DNA of 64,000 nucleotides, from positions 2,232,001 through 2,296,000 of the forward strand of contig NZ_CP151633.1 in assembly GCF_038397715.1 (NCBI RefSeq), written 5' to 3'. Position numbers and translations under genes: made by a program. Shown piece after piece: positions 1 to 10,822 of this stretch. The stretch is from Microbacterium sp. LWO14-1.2 (GTDB taxonomy: Bacteria; Actinomycetota; Actinomycetes; Actinomycetales; Microbacteriaceae). The first letter of the stretch is position 1. The number at the start of each line of letters is the position of its first letter. A model generated the notes under the pieces. The model did no database searches. It saw only the letters and a list, made by a program, of their open reading frames with translations, and had not been told where the DNA came from.

Positions 1-1411
1 ACGCCGCGTCGGACGCGGACAGCGATGGGATCGTGACGCGGCCGAGCAGCCGGTTCCAGGATGCCGCGGCGTCGGCGCGCAGCTCGTCGAACCCGGTCGC
101 GGCGTCGAGTTCGAGAGCGAGGCTGCGCTCGGCCTGCTCGATCGACAGGAATGACACGGCCACCCGCACCTCGAGCGATCCGCGGCCGGCGACGAACCCG
201 GCCACCCGTCCTCGTCCGGCGTCGGAGAGCGGGCCCCGTTCGGCGCAGCCGCCTCCGACCACCCGCCCGGCGAAGTAGCAGCGCGGGGCATTGCCCCAGT
301 CCTCGGACCCCTCGGGGATCCAGCCCGCGAAACCGTCGGCATCCGTCCAGCGGAGCTCTCCCTCGTCCGTGAGCTGGTCGATCACGAAGCCCACGCGCTC
401 GTCGTCGTCGCCGCGCACACGGAACGCCGCGCCGTGCCCGGTCGCCGTGAGCTCCGCGCGGATCAGGCCGCCGTGCCCGTCGTCGAGCGCCGCCGCGTAC
501 TCGTGCGGCCGTGCGCGCTCCGACCCCGGGACGATCCAGCGCCGGCGGGCGCCGCGCTCCGATGCCGCGGTCCCCGCGAACGGCATGAGCTGGAGCACCG
601 AGCGGTCGCCGATCCACGGGCTCGGCTGATGCGAGAACTGCAACGCCTCCAGCCGGCGGCCCTGCGGATCGTCGTGCACGGACGGGCGGTACGGCCAGTT
701 CGCGTCGGCGGCGTCGGTAGCCGGGGTCACGAACGCGAAGCCGTGCGGGCGTGCCACCGCGGGAATGGTGTTGCCGCGCGAGAACCGCGCACCCGAGTGC
801 GTTCCGCGACGCGTGTCGACCCGCTCCACGGGAGCGAGGTCGGATGCCGCGGCGCTCCGCTGCTCGACCAGCACCTGCACGAACCCGCTCACCCTGGCGG
901 GGAGGCCGGCGGCATCGGCCAGCGATCCCGCGCCGAGCACGACCTCGACCGCCCCGCGACGCCCGGCGAGCGGCGCGAGCGAGACGGTGTCGGCGTTCCA
1001 CTGCTCCGGCATGCTCCAGCGTGCCGCGAACTGCGCGTCCGCCGTGATCGCGAAACCGTAGCGGTCGCGGACGGCCGGGTCGTCGCCGAGGCGTGTGACG
1101 TCGCCGAGCCCGTTGCCGTTCCCGTCGCCGTCATCGTTGCCGTCGCCGTCATCGACGCGCACGTCGACCGATACGGCGAGCGCGGCGTGCGGCGCGAGCG
1201 CGGCATCCGCGCTGTCGGCGTAGAAGGCCCAGTGCAGCACGGTGTCCGGTGTGATCTCGATCGGGCCCAGGTCCGGCACGTCGACGCGCTGCGGGCCCGC
1301 GGCCGGATCGACGTCGAACGCGAACACCGGCGCCGCGAGGACGCCGGAGCGCGGGCGCGACGACGGCGGGTCCGCCGGGCCGTCCGCGGGGGTGAGCCGC
1401 GGCGCGGTCAC
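1..1411 (-). CDS. GH92 alpha-mannosidase, N-terminal part (cut by window edge)
   Basis: The frame is open from a GTG at 1411 to the window edge (about 470 residues). Residues about 25-190 look like the beta-rich module that precedes the catalytic part in many actinobacterial GH92 proteins. The GH92 N-terminal domain begins near residue 209 (RFSRGNTIPAVARPHGF) and continues with LQFSHQPSPWIGD and a conserved SFLSIEQAERSL block. GH92 enzymes are calcium-dependent exo-alpha-mannosidases acting on N-glycans or yeast mannan. The catalytic (alpha/alpha)6 part lies outside the window, so activity cannot be judged. The GTG overlaps the stop of the upstream permease gene (GTGA), implying translational coupling as the last visible gene of the sugar operon. 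No signal peptide or lipobox is visible, which points to a cytoplasmic enzyme. An Asp/Gly/Asn-rich tract (residues 87-103) interrupts the accessory module. Confidence 0.85.
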   Translation of the reverse strand, partial: MTAPRLTPADGPADPPSSRPRSGVLAAPVFAFDVDPAAGPQRVDVPDLGPIEITPDTVLHWAFYADSADAALAPHAALAVSVDVRVDDGDGNDDGDGNGNGLGDVTRLGDDPAVRDRYGFAITADAQFAARWSMPEQWNADTVSLAPLAGRRGAVEVVLGAGSLADAAGLPARVSGFVQVLVEQRSAAASDLAPVERVDTRRGTHSGARFSRGNTIPAVARPHGFAFVTPATDAADANWPYRPSVHDDPQGRRLEALQFSHQPSPWIGDRSVLQLMPFAGTAASERGARRRWIVPGSERARPHEYAAALDDGHGGLIRAELTATGHGAAFRVRGDDDERVGFVIDQLTDEGELRWTDADGFAGWIPEGSEDWGNAPRCYFAGRVVGGGCAERGPLSDAGRGRVAGFVAGRGSLEVRVAVSFLSIEQAERSLALELDAATGFDELRADAAASWNRLLGRVTIPSLSASDAA

Positions 1412-2340
1412 CCCTTGACGGCGCCCTCCTGGACGCCCTTGAAGAAGAACCGCTGCGTGAACGAGAACATGATCACGATGGGCACGAGGGCGATCATGGT
1501 GCCGGCAGCGATGAGCCGCGGGTCCACGGAGAAGCTGCTGTTCAGGTAGGCCATGCCGACCGTCAGGGTGTACTTCGACGGGTCGGACAGCACGATGAGC
1601 GGCCAGAGGTAGTCGTCCCACGCGCCGATGAAGGCGAAGATCGCGACGACCGAGACCATGCCGCGGATGTTCGGCCACACGATGTGGCGGATGCGCTGCC
1701 AGGTCGTGGCCCCGTCGACCGTCGCGGCATCCAGCACGTCCTTCGGGATCATGCGGCACGCCGTCGCGACGAGCAGCACGTTCATGGCGCTGATCGCTCC
1801 CGGCAGGAAGACGCCCCACAGGGTGTCGGCGAGGCCGAGCGCGCGGATCGTGAGGAAGTTGCTCGTCACGGTGACCTCGCCGGGGAAGAGCAGGGTCGAG
1901 AGCAGGATGGCCATCACGATCCACTTGCCGCGGAACCGCATGCATCCCAGTGCGTAGCCGGCGAAGGTCGCGAGCACGACGTTGCTGATCACGGTGCCGA
2001 CCGACACGAGCAGCGAGTGCCACGCGTACAGATACACGGGCACGACGTCGGCGACGGTGGCGTAGTTCCCGAGGGTCGGATCGCGGGGGATGAGGTTCGG
2101 CGGGAAGGAGTAGATGTTCTCCTGCGGGCCCTTGAACGAGGTCGACAGCTGCCACACGAACGGGCCGATCACGAGGAACAGCACGAGCAGGAGCAGCGCG
2201 TAGCGGCCGATCAGCCCGCCGAGCGTCGGCTTGCTGAAGTCGCCCGAACCGCGGCGGCGGAAGATGCGCTCGCGCGACGGCGGCGCGGCGTCGTCGGCGG
2301 GGCGCTCGTCTTCGGTGCGGGGGCGGGTCAGGATGCTCAT
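1408..2340 (-). CDS. carbohydrate ABC transporter permease (MalG-type)
   Basis: A 310-aa inner-membrane permease of the CUT1 sugar ABC family. The N-terminal ~50 residues are cytoplasmic and charged, then comes a first membrane segment (YALLLLVLFLVIGPFVWQL). A periplasm-facing loop and five further helices follow. The EAA loop that docks the ATPase is visible as DAATVDGATTWQRIRHIVWP. The protein ends VQEGAVKG, typical of MalG/AraQ-type permeases. The ATG at 2340 overlaps the upstream permease stop (ATGA), and the stop overlaps the GH92 start. No ATPase gene is nearby, so the transporter probably uses a shared MsiK-like ATPase encoded elsewhere, as is common for actinobacterial CUT1 systems. 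Confidence 0.93.
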   Translation of the reverse strand: MSILTRPRTEDERPADDAAPPSRERIFRRRGSGDFSKPTLGGLIGRYALLLLVLFLVIGPFVWQLSTSFKGPQENIYSFPPNLIPRDPTLGNYATVADVVPVYLYAWHSLLVSVGTVISNVVLATFAGYALGCMRFRGKWIVMAILLSTLLFPGEVTVTSNFLTIRALGLADTLWGVFLPGAISAMNVLLVATACRMIPKDVLDAATVDGATTWQRIRHIVWPNIRGMVSVVAIFAFIGAWDDYLWPLIVLSDPSKYTLTVGMAYLNSSFSVDPRLIAAGTMIALVPIVIMFSFTQRFFFKGVQEGAVKG

Positions 2341-3263
2341 GCGGGAGCCTTCGCCTTCTTCTCGCGATTCATGAAGGCGATCGCGGCGAGCGGGATGAGG
2401 GTGAGGAGGAACAGCGCGACGCTGATCGCGGAGGCGTAGCCGATGTTGCCGTTCAGGCCGGATCCGACCTGACGGATCAGCATGACGAGCGACATGTCGT
2501 AGCCGCCCGGCCCGCCGGTGCTCTTGGAGAGCACGTCGAGCTCGGCGAAGACGCGCATCGCCGACACCGCTATGAGCACCGAGATCAGCAGCATCGCCCC
2601 GCGCACCGAGGGGATCGTCACCGACAGGAAACGACGGAAGGATCCGGCGCCGTCGAGCATCGCCGCCTCGTGCAGCTCCTTGCCGACGTTTCCGAGTGCA
2701 GCGAGGTACACGACCATGTAGTAGCCGAGGCCCTTCCACACGGTGAGGAGGATGGCGCAGCCCAGCAGCAGCCACCGATCGACGAGGAACGCCACCGGCT
2801 TGTCGACGACTCCGAGGAACTCGAGCGTCTGGTTGATGATGCCGCGACTGTCGAACAGCCAGGTCCAGATCAGGGCGACCACGACGACCGAGGCGATCAC
2901 GGGGAAGTAGAAGGTGGTGCGGAAGAACGAGATGCCGGGGAGCTTCTTCTGCACGAGCAGCGCCAGCAGCAGCGGCAGGATCGTGAGCAGCGGCACGCAC
3001 ACGACCACGTAGATGATGCAGGTGGTGAGCGCGTTCCAGAACATCTCGTCGCCGAACATGCGCTCGTAGTTCGCGCCGCCGACGAACTCGGGCGTGCGCA
3101 GGGGCTTGGCGTCCGTGAAGCTCAGGACGACCGTGTTGAGGAACGGCCAGAGCGCGAACACCAGCACCCAGATGACGGCGGGTGCGAGCAGGAGCCACGG
3201 CGTGAACCACCTGTGGGAGGTGATCCCGCTGCTCCGCTTCCGGGTGCCGGTGTCCGCGGCCAT
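2337..3263 (-). CDS. carbohydrate ABC transporter permease (MalF-type)
   Basis: A 308-aa CUT1 permease that should pair with the MalG-type subunit encoded just downstream. After a short basic N-terminus (TGTRKRSSGITSHRW) come six predicted membrane segments, beginning WLLLAPAVIWVLVFALWPF. The EAA loop is visible as EAAMLDGAGSFRRFLSVTIP. The start is the ATG at 3263, two bases after the stop of the binding-protein gene. The longer open frame upstream runs antisense-like through that gene and is not used. The binding protein, both permeases and GH92 form one co-transcribed unit with gaps of 2, -4 and -4 nt. Confidence 0.93.
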   Translation of the reverse strand: MAADTGTRKRSSGITSHRWFTPWLLLAPAVIWVLVFALWPFLNTVVLSFTDAKPLRTPEFVGGANYERMFGDEMFWNALTTCIIYVVVCVPLLTILPLLLALLVQKKLPGISFFRTTFYFPVIASVVVVALIWTWLFDSRGIINQTLEFLGVVDKPVAFLVDRWLLLGCAILLTVWKGLGYYMVVYLAALGNVGKELHEAAMLDGAGSFRRFLSVTIPSVRGAMLLISVLIAVSAMRVFAELDVLSKSTGGPGGYDMSLVMLIRQVGSGLNGNIGYASAISVALFLLTLIPLAAIAFMNREKKAKAPA

Positions 3264-3265
3264 GC

Positions 3266-4567
3266 TTACTGGTCCACCCGGTTCGCGTTGGCGTACTCGA
3301 CGATCTTGTCGAGCTGCGTCTTCGGGTCGGCCTCGCCGTTGATGGCGAGCGCGATCTGCTGCGTCATGTACGTCGCCATGTCGGACGTCCACTGGAACGG
3401 GATCGCCTTCGCATCCTGCATCGCGGTGAACACGGTGTCGATCGCGGCGAGCTGCTTCGGGTCGGTGACCGACGACGAGATGTTCTCGACGACCGTGTCG
3501 CCGCCGGAGGTCGTGCCGGGCGCGGTGCCGACCGCCAGCGACGAGAACGCGATCTGGTTCTCCTCGTTGGTGACGTACTCGGCGAACGCGAGCGCCGCGG
3601 ACTTGTTGTCGGAGTCGGCCGAGACGTTCAGCCCCTGCACGTACAGGGGAGGGATGCCGAGGCGCGGCGTCGCGACCGTGTTCTCAAGGAGCGCCGGGGC
3701 GTCCTTCTGCAGGTCGGTGGTGAAGCCGGTGCCGCCGGTGGTGAAGGCGACCTTCTCCTGGATGTAGGCCTCGGCGTTCCCGCCGTAGTCGCCGGTCAGC
3801 GCCTCGGCAGGCATCGCTCCTGCCGCGTAGGCGTCGGCGTAGGCCTGGATGATCTCGGCGGCCTCGTCGGTGTTGAAGACGAACTCGCCCTCGTCGTCGA
3901 TGACCTCCATACCGGCGGACGTGAAGGTGTCGAGTGCGGGGATCGACGACAGCAGCTGCACCTTGCCGCCGGACTGCGATGCGACGTCCTTCGCGAGGGT
4001 GAGGAGCTCGTCGACCGTGGTGGGCAGGTTGTCCTCGGTGACGCCGTAGGGCGCGAGCTGTGCGAGGTTCCACCATGAGGCGTCGCTGGAGAGGTACCAG
4101 GGCAGACCGTACGTGCCCTCGACGCCCGGGTACTGGCTGTAGGACTCCCACGCGCCCGTGTTGTAGACCGACTTCAGGTCGGCATCCGCCTCGTCGATGT
4201 CGAGGAGCTTGCCGGCGGCGACGAGCGGATAGGCGATGTCGGGCGGCAGGTTCAGCACGTCGGGCAGGGTGTTGGCGTTGGCCTGGCTGAGGATCTTCTC
4301 CTGGTAGCCGTCGCCGGGCTGGTCGAGCCACTCGACCGTGACGTCGGGGTGCTCCTTCTCGAACGCGTCGATGAGGTCTTCGAAGTACGGCGTGAACTTC
4401 TCGTTCTTGAGCGACCAGGTCTGGAACTGGATCGTTCCGCTCAGCTCGCCGGACGTGTCGATCGGGCCGCTGTCGCCGCCCGCGCCGCCACCTCCCGTGC
4501 AACTCGTCAGCGCCAGGACGCCGATGCTGAAGGCTGCCACCGTGGCAATGCGTGTCGGAACTCTCAT
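3266..4567 (-). CDS. extracellular sugar-binding lipoprotein of ABC transporter
   Basis: A 433-aa family 1 solute-binding protein. The start is the ATG at 4567, preceded by GAGGAAGA, a good ribosome-binding site; the open frame upstream is non-coding. The N-terminus (MRVPTRIATVAAF) is a lipoprotein signal ending in the lipobox LTSC, followed by a Gly-rich linker. The mature part has the usual features of the family (FQTWSLKNEKFTPYFEDL, WYLSSDASWWNL). It captures the sugar outside the cell and delivers it to the two permeases encoded next. Substrate is inferred from the neighbouring GH92, GH38 and GH5 genes to be a mannose-containing oligosaccharide. It is the first gene of the leftward operon, and a LacI-type operator overlaps its promoter. 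Confidence 0.93.
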   Translation of the reverse strand: MRVPTRIATVAAFSIGVLALTSCTGGGGAGGDSGPIDTSGELSGTIQFQTWSLKNEKFTPYFEDLIDAFEKEHPDVTVEWLDQPGDGYQEKILSQANANTLPDVLNLPPDIAYPLVAAGKLLDIDEADADLKSVYNTGAWESYSQYPGVEGTYGLPWYLSSDASWWNLAQLAPYGVTEDNLPTTVDELLTLAKDVASQSGGKVQLLSSIPALDTFTSAGMEVIDDEGEFVFNTDEAAEIIQAYADAYAAGAMPAEALTGDYGGNAEAYIQEKVAFTTGGTGFTTDLQKDAPALLENTVATPRLGIPPLYVQGLNVSADSDNKSAALAFAEYVTNEENQIAFSSLAVGTAPGTTSGGDTVVENISSSVTDPKQLAAIDTVFTAMQDAKAIPFQWTSDMATYMTQQIALAINGEADPKTQLDKIVEYANANRVDQ

Positions 4568-4616
4568 CGTGCTTCTTCCTCGAGGCGGGCGATCGGGCGC
4601 CGGTCCGATCATTGGA

Positions 4617-4630
4617 CTACAGCGCTTTAG
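4617..4630. promoter_or_regulatory. LacI-type operator over the sugar-operon promoter
   Basis: The 14-mer CTACAGCGCTTTAG is an almost perfect palindrome (12 of 14 positions). On the minus strand its edge forms TGTAGT, a plausible -10 box for the binding-protein operon about 50 nt upstream of that start codon. The same motif recurs at 4717, 7153 and 7206. It is the likely site of the LacI repressor encoded at 6107-7138. Confidence 0.7.
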
Positions 4631-6091
<1,461 letters not shown>

Positions 6092-6106
6092 GCCGGGGTC
6101 GCCCGC

Positions 6107-7138
6107 TCAGGCGACCGGCGCCGGCGGCGCGGTGCTCTCGCGCACCGTCAGCGTCGGGGTCGGGCCCTCGACGCTCGGCAGGTTCGCCCCGGCCTCGATC
6201 TGCTGCAGCAGCAGCGTCGCCGCGCGCTCGCCGAGCTCGAACGTGTCGCGGGTCATCGCCGTGATCGACGGGTTGATGAGGCCGGCGATCACCGAGTCGT
6301 CGAAGGACGCGAGCGACACGTCGCGGGGGACGTGTCGGCCCATCTCCTGGGCCACCCGGAGCCCGGCCACGGCCATGACGTCGTTGTCGTAGACGATCGC
6401 GGTCGGACGCTGACGGCCGGCCAGGAGCGTGCGGGTCACGGCCGACGCGCGCGCGGGGGAGAAGTCGGTCGTGATGACCTCGCCCGCGACGCCGTCGCCG
6501 GTCATGCGGTCGAGCACCTCGGCACGCAGCCGCGTGTGCTCGAGCTCGGCGGGCCCGGCGACGTAGGCGACGCGCTCGTGGCCCAGTGCGGCGAGATACG
6601 AGAACAGCGACTCCGCCACCGCGTCGTCGCCGATCCACACGCTCGGCACGGAGCCTTCGGGCGACGGCTTCGAGCCGATCATGACGGCGCGGGCGTCGAG
6701 GGCGGTGATGCGCTCGCCGCGGGGGTCGTCGTCGCGAGGGTCGATCAGGATGATGCCGTCGACCTGATTGGACGAGCGCCACTGCCGATGCACCTCCATC
6801 TCCTCGGCGATGCCGCTGACGAGGCGCAGCTGCAGGCTGACCTTGCTCTCGGAGAGGCGGGATTCGATGCCGGCGATGAGGTCGGTGAAGAACGCCTCCG
6901 ACCCCAGAGACCGGGCCGGGCGCGCGAGGGCGAAGCCGACCGTGTTCGCGCGCGCCCCGACGAGTGCCCTGGCTGCGGAGCTGGGCTGCCAGCCGTTCTC
7001 CTCGACGATCGACAGGATGCGCTGCCGCGTCTCCTCGCTGACGCCGGGGCGGCCGTTCAGGGCGAACGAGACGGCACCGGGCGAGACGCCGGCCATGCGC
7101 GCGATGTCGGCGATGGTGACGCGTTTCGCCGGGCTCAT
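6107..7138 (-). CDS. LacI-family transcriptional repressor
   Basis: A 343-aa regulator. Residues 6-55 form the LacI helix-turn-helix and hinge (VTIADIARMAGVSPGAVSFAL, continuing into ARALVGARANTVGF). The remainder is a periplasmic-binding-protein-like effector domain. It is convergent with the GH5 gene (15-nt gap) and divergent from the GH38 gene. Four similar palindromes in the flanking promoters, one just upstream of its own start, indicate that it represses the whole locus and itself. The effector is unknown but is likely a mannoside or a degradation product such as mannose or Man-GlcNAc. Confidence 0.93.
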   Translation of the reverse strand: MSPAKRVTIADIARMAGVSPGAVSFALNGRPGVSEETRQRILSIVEENGWQPSSAARALVGARANTVGFALARPARSLGSEAFFTDLIAGIESRLSESKVSLQLRLVSGIAEEMEVHRQWRSSNQVDGIILIDPRDDDPRGERITALDARAVMIGSKPSPEGSVPSVWIGDDAVAESLFSYLAALGHERVAYVAGPAELEHTRLRAEVLDRMTGDGVAGEVITTDFSPARASAVTRTLLAGRQRPTAIVYDNDVMAVAGLRVAQEMGRHVPRDVSLASFDDSVIAGLINPSITAMTRDTFELGERAATLLLQQIEAGANLPSVEGPTPTLTVRESTAPPAPVA

Positions 7139-7152
7139 AGTCCCTCACCATA

Positions 7153-7166
7153 CTTGATCGGTTTAG
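7153..7166. promoter_or_regulatory. LacI-type operator upstream of the lacI-like gene
   Basis: CTTGATCGGTTTAG fits the shared consensus CTNNANCGNTNTAG. It lies 15 nt before the repressor start codon, next to TATGGT on the minus strand, a possible -10 box. This suggests autoregulation. Confidence 0.6.
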
Positions 7167-7205
7167 CCCGCAGGAAGAAGTGACGACACCCTGCAAGCAC
7201 CGATG

Positions 7206-7220
7206 CTAGATCGCTTTAGT
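7206..7220 (+). promoter_or_regulatory. LacI-type operator with embedded -10 box, GH38 gene
   Basis: CTAGATCGCTTTAG followed by T contains TTTAGT as a -10 box, in the same register as the sites at 4617 and 4717. The GH38 start lies about 85 nt downstream. Confidence 0.65.
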
Positions 7221-7304
7221 AAATCGGATAGCATCGTCGGACGGCACCGCAATCCCCCTCGCCGTCCCCCGCCCCCTCTCACCGTCGAGCTCGGAGACTG
7301 ACCC

Positions 7305-10301
7305 ATGCATGACGACACCTCGCTCACCGTCGGCCGCGTCAAGCGCGTCCTGGAAGAGCGGATCCGCCCCGCCGTCCACTCGGCCTCCGTGCCGCTGGAG
7401 ATCGCACTGCACGAGTTGCCGGGTGAGCCCATCGCCCCGACCGAGGGACTCGCCCTCGACTTCGAGCCGGCCGCGGTCGGCCAGATGTGGGGTCCCGCCT
7501 GGGGCACCACGTGGTTCCGGCTCACCGGCAGCGTGCCGGCGGAGTGGGCCGGCCGCCGCGTCGAGGCCGTGATCGACCTCGGCTTCGACATCAACATGCC
7601 GGGGTTCCAGTGCGAGGCGCTCGTGTATCGTCCCGACGGCTCTCCCGTGAAGAGCATCAACCCGCGCAACCAGTGGGTGCCGATCGCCCAGACCGCCGCC
7701 GGCGACGAGCCCGTCGAGCTGTACCTCGAGGCGGCGGCGAACCCCGTGCTGCTCGACTACCACCCCTTCCTCCCCACCCAGGAGGGCGACATCCGCACGT
7801 CGTCCCCGGAGCGCCTGTACCGCTCGCGGCGGATGGACCTCGCCGTGTTCGAGCAGGAGGTCTTCGACCTGTCCCTCGACCTCGAGGTCCTCTACGAGCT
7901 GCAGGCCGAGCTCGCTCCGACCTCGCCGCGGCGCATGCGTATCCTGCAGGCCATGGATGACGCGCTCGACGTGCTCGACCTGCAGCGCATCGCCGAGACC
8001 GCCTCCGACGCCCGTGCCCGCCTCGCAGGCGTCCTGGCTTCGCCTGCCGAGGCCAGCGCGCACCGGATCTCGGCGATCGGGCACGCGCACATCGATTCCG
8101 CCTGGCTGTGGCCGGTGCGCGAGACGATCCGCAAGGTCGCCCGCACGACCTCGTCGATGACCTCGCTGATCGAGGAGCAGCCGGACTTCCAGTACGGCAT
8201 GTCGAGCGCGCAGCAGTACGCGTGGCTCAAGCAGCACCGCCCGGAGGTGTGGGAGCGCGTCAAGGCCGCCGTCGCCGATGGACGCTTCCTTCCGCTCGGC
8301 GGCATGTGGGTCGAATCCGACACCGTGATGCCGTCGGGGGAGTCGCTCGTGCGCCAGTTCGCGTACGGCCAGCGGTTCTTCGAGCGCGAGTTCGGCATCC
8401 GCTCGAAGGGGGTCTGGCTGCCCGACAGCTTCGGCTACTCGCCCGCCCTGCCCCAGCTCATGCGGCGGGCAGGGTTCGAGTGGTTCTTCACGCAGAAGAT
8501 CTCCTGGAACCAGCAGAACGTGTTCCCGCACCACAGCTTCCTGTGGGAGGGCATCGACGGCTCGCGGATGTTCACGCACTTCCCGTCGATGGACACCTAC
8601 AACTCGCAGCTGAGCGGCATGGAGGTCGCGAAGGCCGCGCGCCAGTTCAAGGAGAACCGCGTCTCCTCCCGGTCGATCGCGCCCGTGGGCTGGGGCGACG
8701 GCGGCGGCGGCACGACCCGCGAGATGACCGGCAAGGCCGAGCGTCTGCGCGACCTCGAGGGCAGCGCGCGCGTCGAATGGGAGCATCCTGACTCCTTCTT
8801 CGAGAAGGCGCGCGCCGAGATCGCGAACCCCGCGGTCTGGGTCGGCGAGCTCTACCTCGAACTGCACCGCGGCACGCTCACCAGCCAGCATGCGACGAAG
8901 GCGCTGCACCGCTGGGCGGAGCACGCGCTCGTCGAGGCGGAGCTGTGGGCGGCGACGGATGCCGTGCGCACCGGCGCCGCATACCCGAAGGCCGAGATCG
9001 ACCGGCTGTGGGAGACCGTGCTCCTGCACGAGTTCCACGACATCCTGCCCGGCACCTCGATCGCCTGGGTCCACCGCGAGGCCGTCGAGGTGCTGAGCGG
9101 CGTGCTGTCGGACGCGCAGGACATCGCGGATGCCGCGCGGCGGTCGCTCGCGGGCGAGGGCGACCGCGAGCTGCGGTTCACGCCGAGCTCCGTCGACGGT
9201 CGCGGCCGCGCGCTCGGCGCCGCCTGGGCGGACGGACCCGCCGGCGCTCCCGCCTCGCTCGAGGAGGAGGCGGGCGGCTGGCGTCTCGAGAACGAGCTCG
9301 TGTCGGTGCTCGTGTCGGGCGAGGGTCTGATCGTGTCGGCCGTCGACAAGGCCACGGGACGAGAGGCCGTCGCCGAGGGCCGCGCCGCGAACCTCTTCCA
9401 GCTGCACCAGGACTTCCCCAACATGTGGGACGCGTGGGACATCGACCGCTACTACCGCAACAGCGTCGACGACCTCACCGGGGTCGCGTCGATCTCGGCA
9501 TCCGTCGTCGACGGCGTGGCCGCAGTGCGGGTCGTGCGCGAGTTCTCTCAGTCGCGCATCGAGCAGACCATCGTGCTGGCCCCCGGCTCGCGCACGGTGC
9601 ACCTGCGCAACGACGTCGACTGGCACGAGACCGAGAAGCTGCTGAAGCTCGCCTTCCCGCTCGACGTGCAGGCGTCGCACACCGAGGCCGAGACGCAGTT
9701 CGGCTACCAGTCGCGCGTCACCCACACGAACACCAGCTGGGAGGCCGCGAAGTTCGAGGCGTCGATGCACCGTTTCGTGCTCGTGCGAGAGCAGGACTTC
9801 GGCGTCGCGCTCGTCAACGACTCGATCTACGGGTACGACACGTCGCGTGACGTGGAAGGCGACGCGGTCACCACGACCGTGCGTCTGTCGCTGCTGCGCG
9901 CGCCGCGGTTCCCCGACCCGGACACCGACCACGGACCGCACCAGATCGAGATCGGGTTCGTGATCGGAGCGGATGCCGCGATCGCCACCGCCGAGGGCAT
10001 CGCGCTCAACGCGCCGGCATCCGTCGTGCGCGGTGCGCGCGAGGTCGAGCCGCTCGTATCGGTCGCGGGCGACGGCATCGTCGTGTCGGGCGTCAAGCTC
10101 GCCGACGACGGATCGGGCGATGTGATCGTGCGGCTGTACGAGGCGCTCGGGCGCCGTGCGGTCGGCTCGCTGGCTGTCGGGTTCGAGCACTCGGAGATCC
10201 GCGAGGTCTCGCTCATCGAGGATCCGCTGGACGACGCGCGGGTCGGTGGTGAGCTGAGCCTGCGCCCGTTCGAGGTGCGGACGCTGCGCATCGTGCGCTG
10301 A
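7305..10301 (+). CDS. GH38 alpha-mannosidase
   Basis: A 998-aa family 38 alpha-mannosidase of the usual length for the bacterial cytoplasmic enzymes. The N-terminal ~250 residues form the beta-rich domain. The catalytic domain opens with the zinc-binding motif GHAHIDSAWLWP (about residue 259). It carries the nucleophile Asp in WLPDSFGYS (about residue 375). The central helical bundle includes LLHEFHDILPGTSIAWVH. The C-terminal beta-sandwich domains follow and the protein ends SLRPFEVRTLRIVR. No signal peptide is present, so it probably removes alpha-linked mannose from imported oligosaccharides. The gene has its own promoter with a LacI-type operator and is divergent from the repressor. Confidence 0.96.
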   Translation: MHDDTSLTVGRVKRVLEERIRPAVHSASVPLEIALHELPGEPIAPTEGLALDFEPAAVGQMWGPAWGTTWFRLTGSVPAEWAGRRVEAVIDLGFDINMPGFQCEALVYRPDGSPVKSINPRNQWVPIAQTAAGDEPVELYLEAAANPVLLDYHPFLPTQEGDIRTSSPERLYRSRRMDLAVFEQEVFDLSLDLEVLYELQAELAPTSPRRMRILQAMDDALDVLDLQRIAETASDARARLAGVLASPAEASAHRISAIGHAHIDSAWLWPVRETIRKVARTTSSMTSLIEEQPDFQYGMSSAQQYAWLKQHRPEVWERVKAAVADGRFLPLGGMWVESDTVMPSGESLVRQFAYGQRFFEREFGIRSKGVWLPDSFGYSPALPQLMRRAGFEWFFTQKISWNQQNVFPHHSFLWEGIDGSRMFTHFPSMDTYNSQLSGMEVAKAARQFKENRVSSRSIAPVGWGDGGGGTTREMTGKAERLRDLEGSARVEWEHPDSFFEKARAEIANPAVWVGELYLELHRGTLTSQHATKALHRWAEHALVEAELWAATDAVRTGAAYPKAEIDRLWETVLLHEFHDILPGTSIAWVHREAVEVLSGVLSDAQDIADAARRSLAGEGDRELRFTPSSVDGRGRALGAAWADGPAGAPASLEEEAGGWRLENELVSVLVSGEGLIVSAVDKATGREAVAEGRAANLFQLHQDFPNMWDAWDIDRYYRNSVDDLTGVASISASVVDGVAAVRVVREFSQSRIEQTIVLAPGSRTVHLRNDVDWHETEKLLKLAFPLDVQASHTEAETQFGYQSRVTHTNTSWEAAKFEASMHRFVLVREQDFGVALVNDSIYGYDTSRDVEGDAVTTTVRLSLLRAPRFPDPDTDHGPHQIEIGFVIGADAAIATAEGIALNAPASVVRGAREVEPLVSVAGDGIVVSGVKLADDGSGDVIVRLYEALGRRAVGSLAVGFEHSEIREVSLIEDPLDDARVGGELSLRPFEVRTLRIVR

Positions 10302-10388
10302 GCCGTCCGCGGCGCACGTGTGCGATCGTTCCGCGCACGTGCGCGAGGGGCGGTTGTGGCGACCGCTCTACGGGAGGACGATGGCGCC

Positions 10389-10799
10389 ATGGCGACCATC
10401 GACGACGCGCGAGCGATCGCGCTCGCGCTCCCCGGTGTGACCGAGCGGGTGGGCGGCCACACCGGGGAGCCGGCGTGGCGGTTGTCGAGCGGCCAGATCG
10501 CGTGGATCCGCGGTCCTCGGGCGACCGACCTGCGGCAGCTCGCCGCGCTCGGAGCCGCGTGGCCGGAGGGGCCGGTGCTCGCCGTGCGGGTCGGCAGTCA
10601 GGAGGAGAAGGAGGCCCTGCTCGCGGCCGAACCGGAGGCCCTCTTCACGATTCCGCACTTCGACGGCTACTCGGGACTTCTCGTGCGGCTGGACGCGATC
10701 GAGCGCGACCGCCTCGCCGAGCTCATCGCCGACGCCTGGCTCGTGCGCGCGCCGGTGCTCGTCGCGAAGAGATGGCTCGACGAGCGCGGACTCGCCTAG
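10389..10799 (+). CDS. MmcQ/YjbR family protein
   Basis: A 136-aa protein of the MmcQ/YjbR family, a small alpha/beta fold related to a DNA-binding domain but of unproven function. The start is the ATG at 10389, behind GGGAGGA. The family features are the N-terminal DDARAIALALPGVTE, the aromatic strand PAWRLSSGQIAWIRG, FTIPHFDGYSGLLVRLD and the C-terminal LIADAWLVRAPVLVAKRW. It follows the GH38 gene by 87 nt but has no evident link to mannose metabolism. It is followed by a cluster of 32-bp repeats. Confidence 0.85.
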   Translation: MATIDDARAIALALPGVTERVGGHTGEPAWRLSSGQIAWIRGPRATDLRQLAALGAAWPEGPVLAVRVGSQEEKEALLAAEPEALFTIPHFDGYSGLLVRLDAIERDRLAELIADAWLVRAPVLVAKRWLDERGLA

Positions 10800-10822
10800 C
10801 GCGGGGTGAGGTGGCGTGCGTC

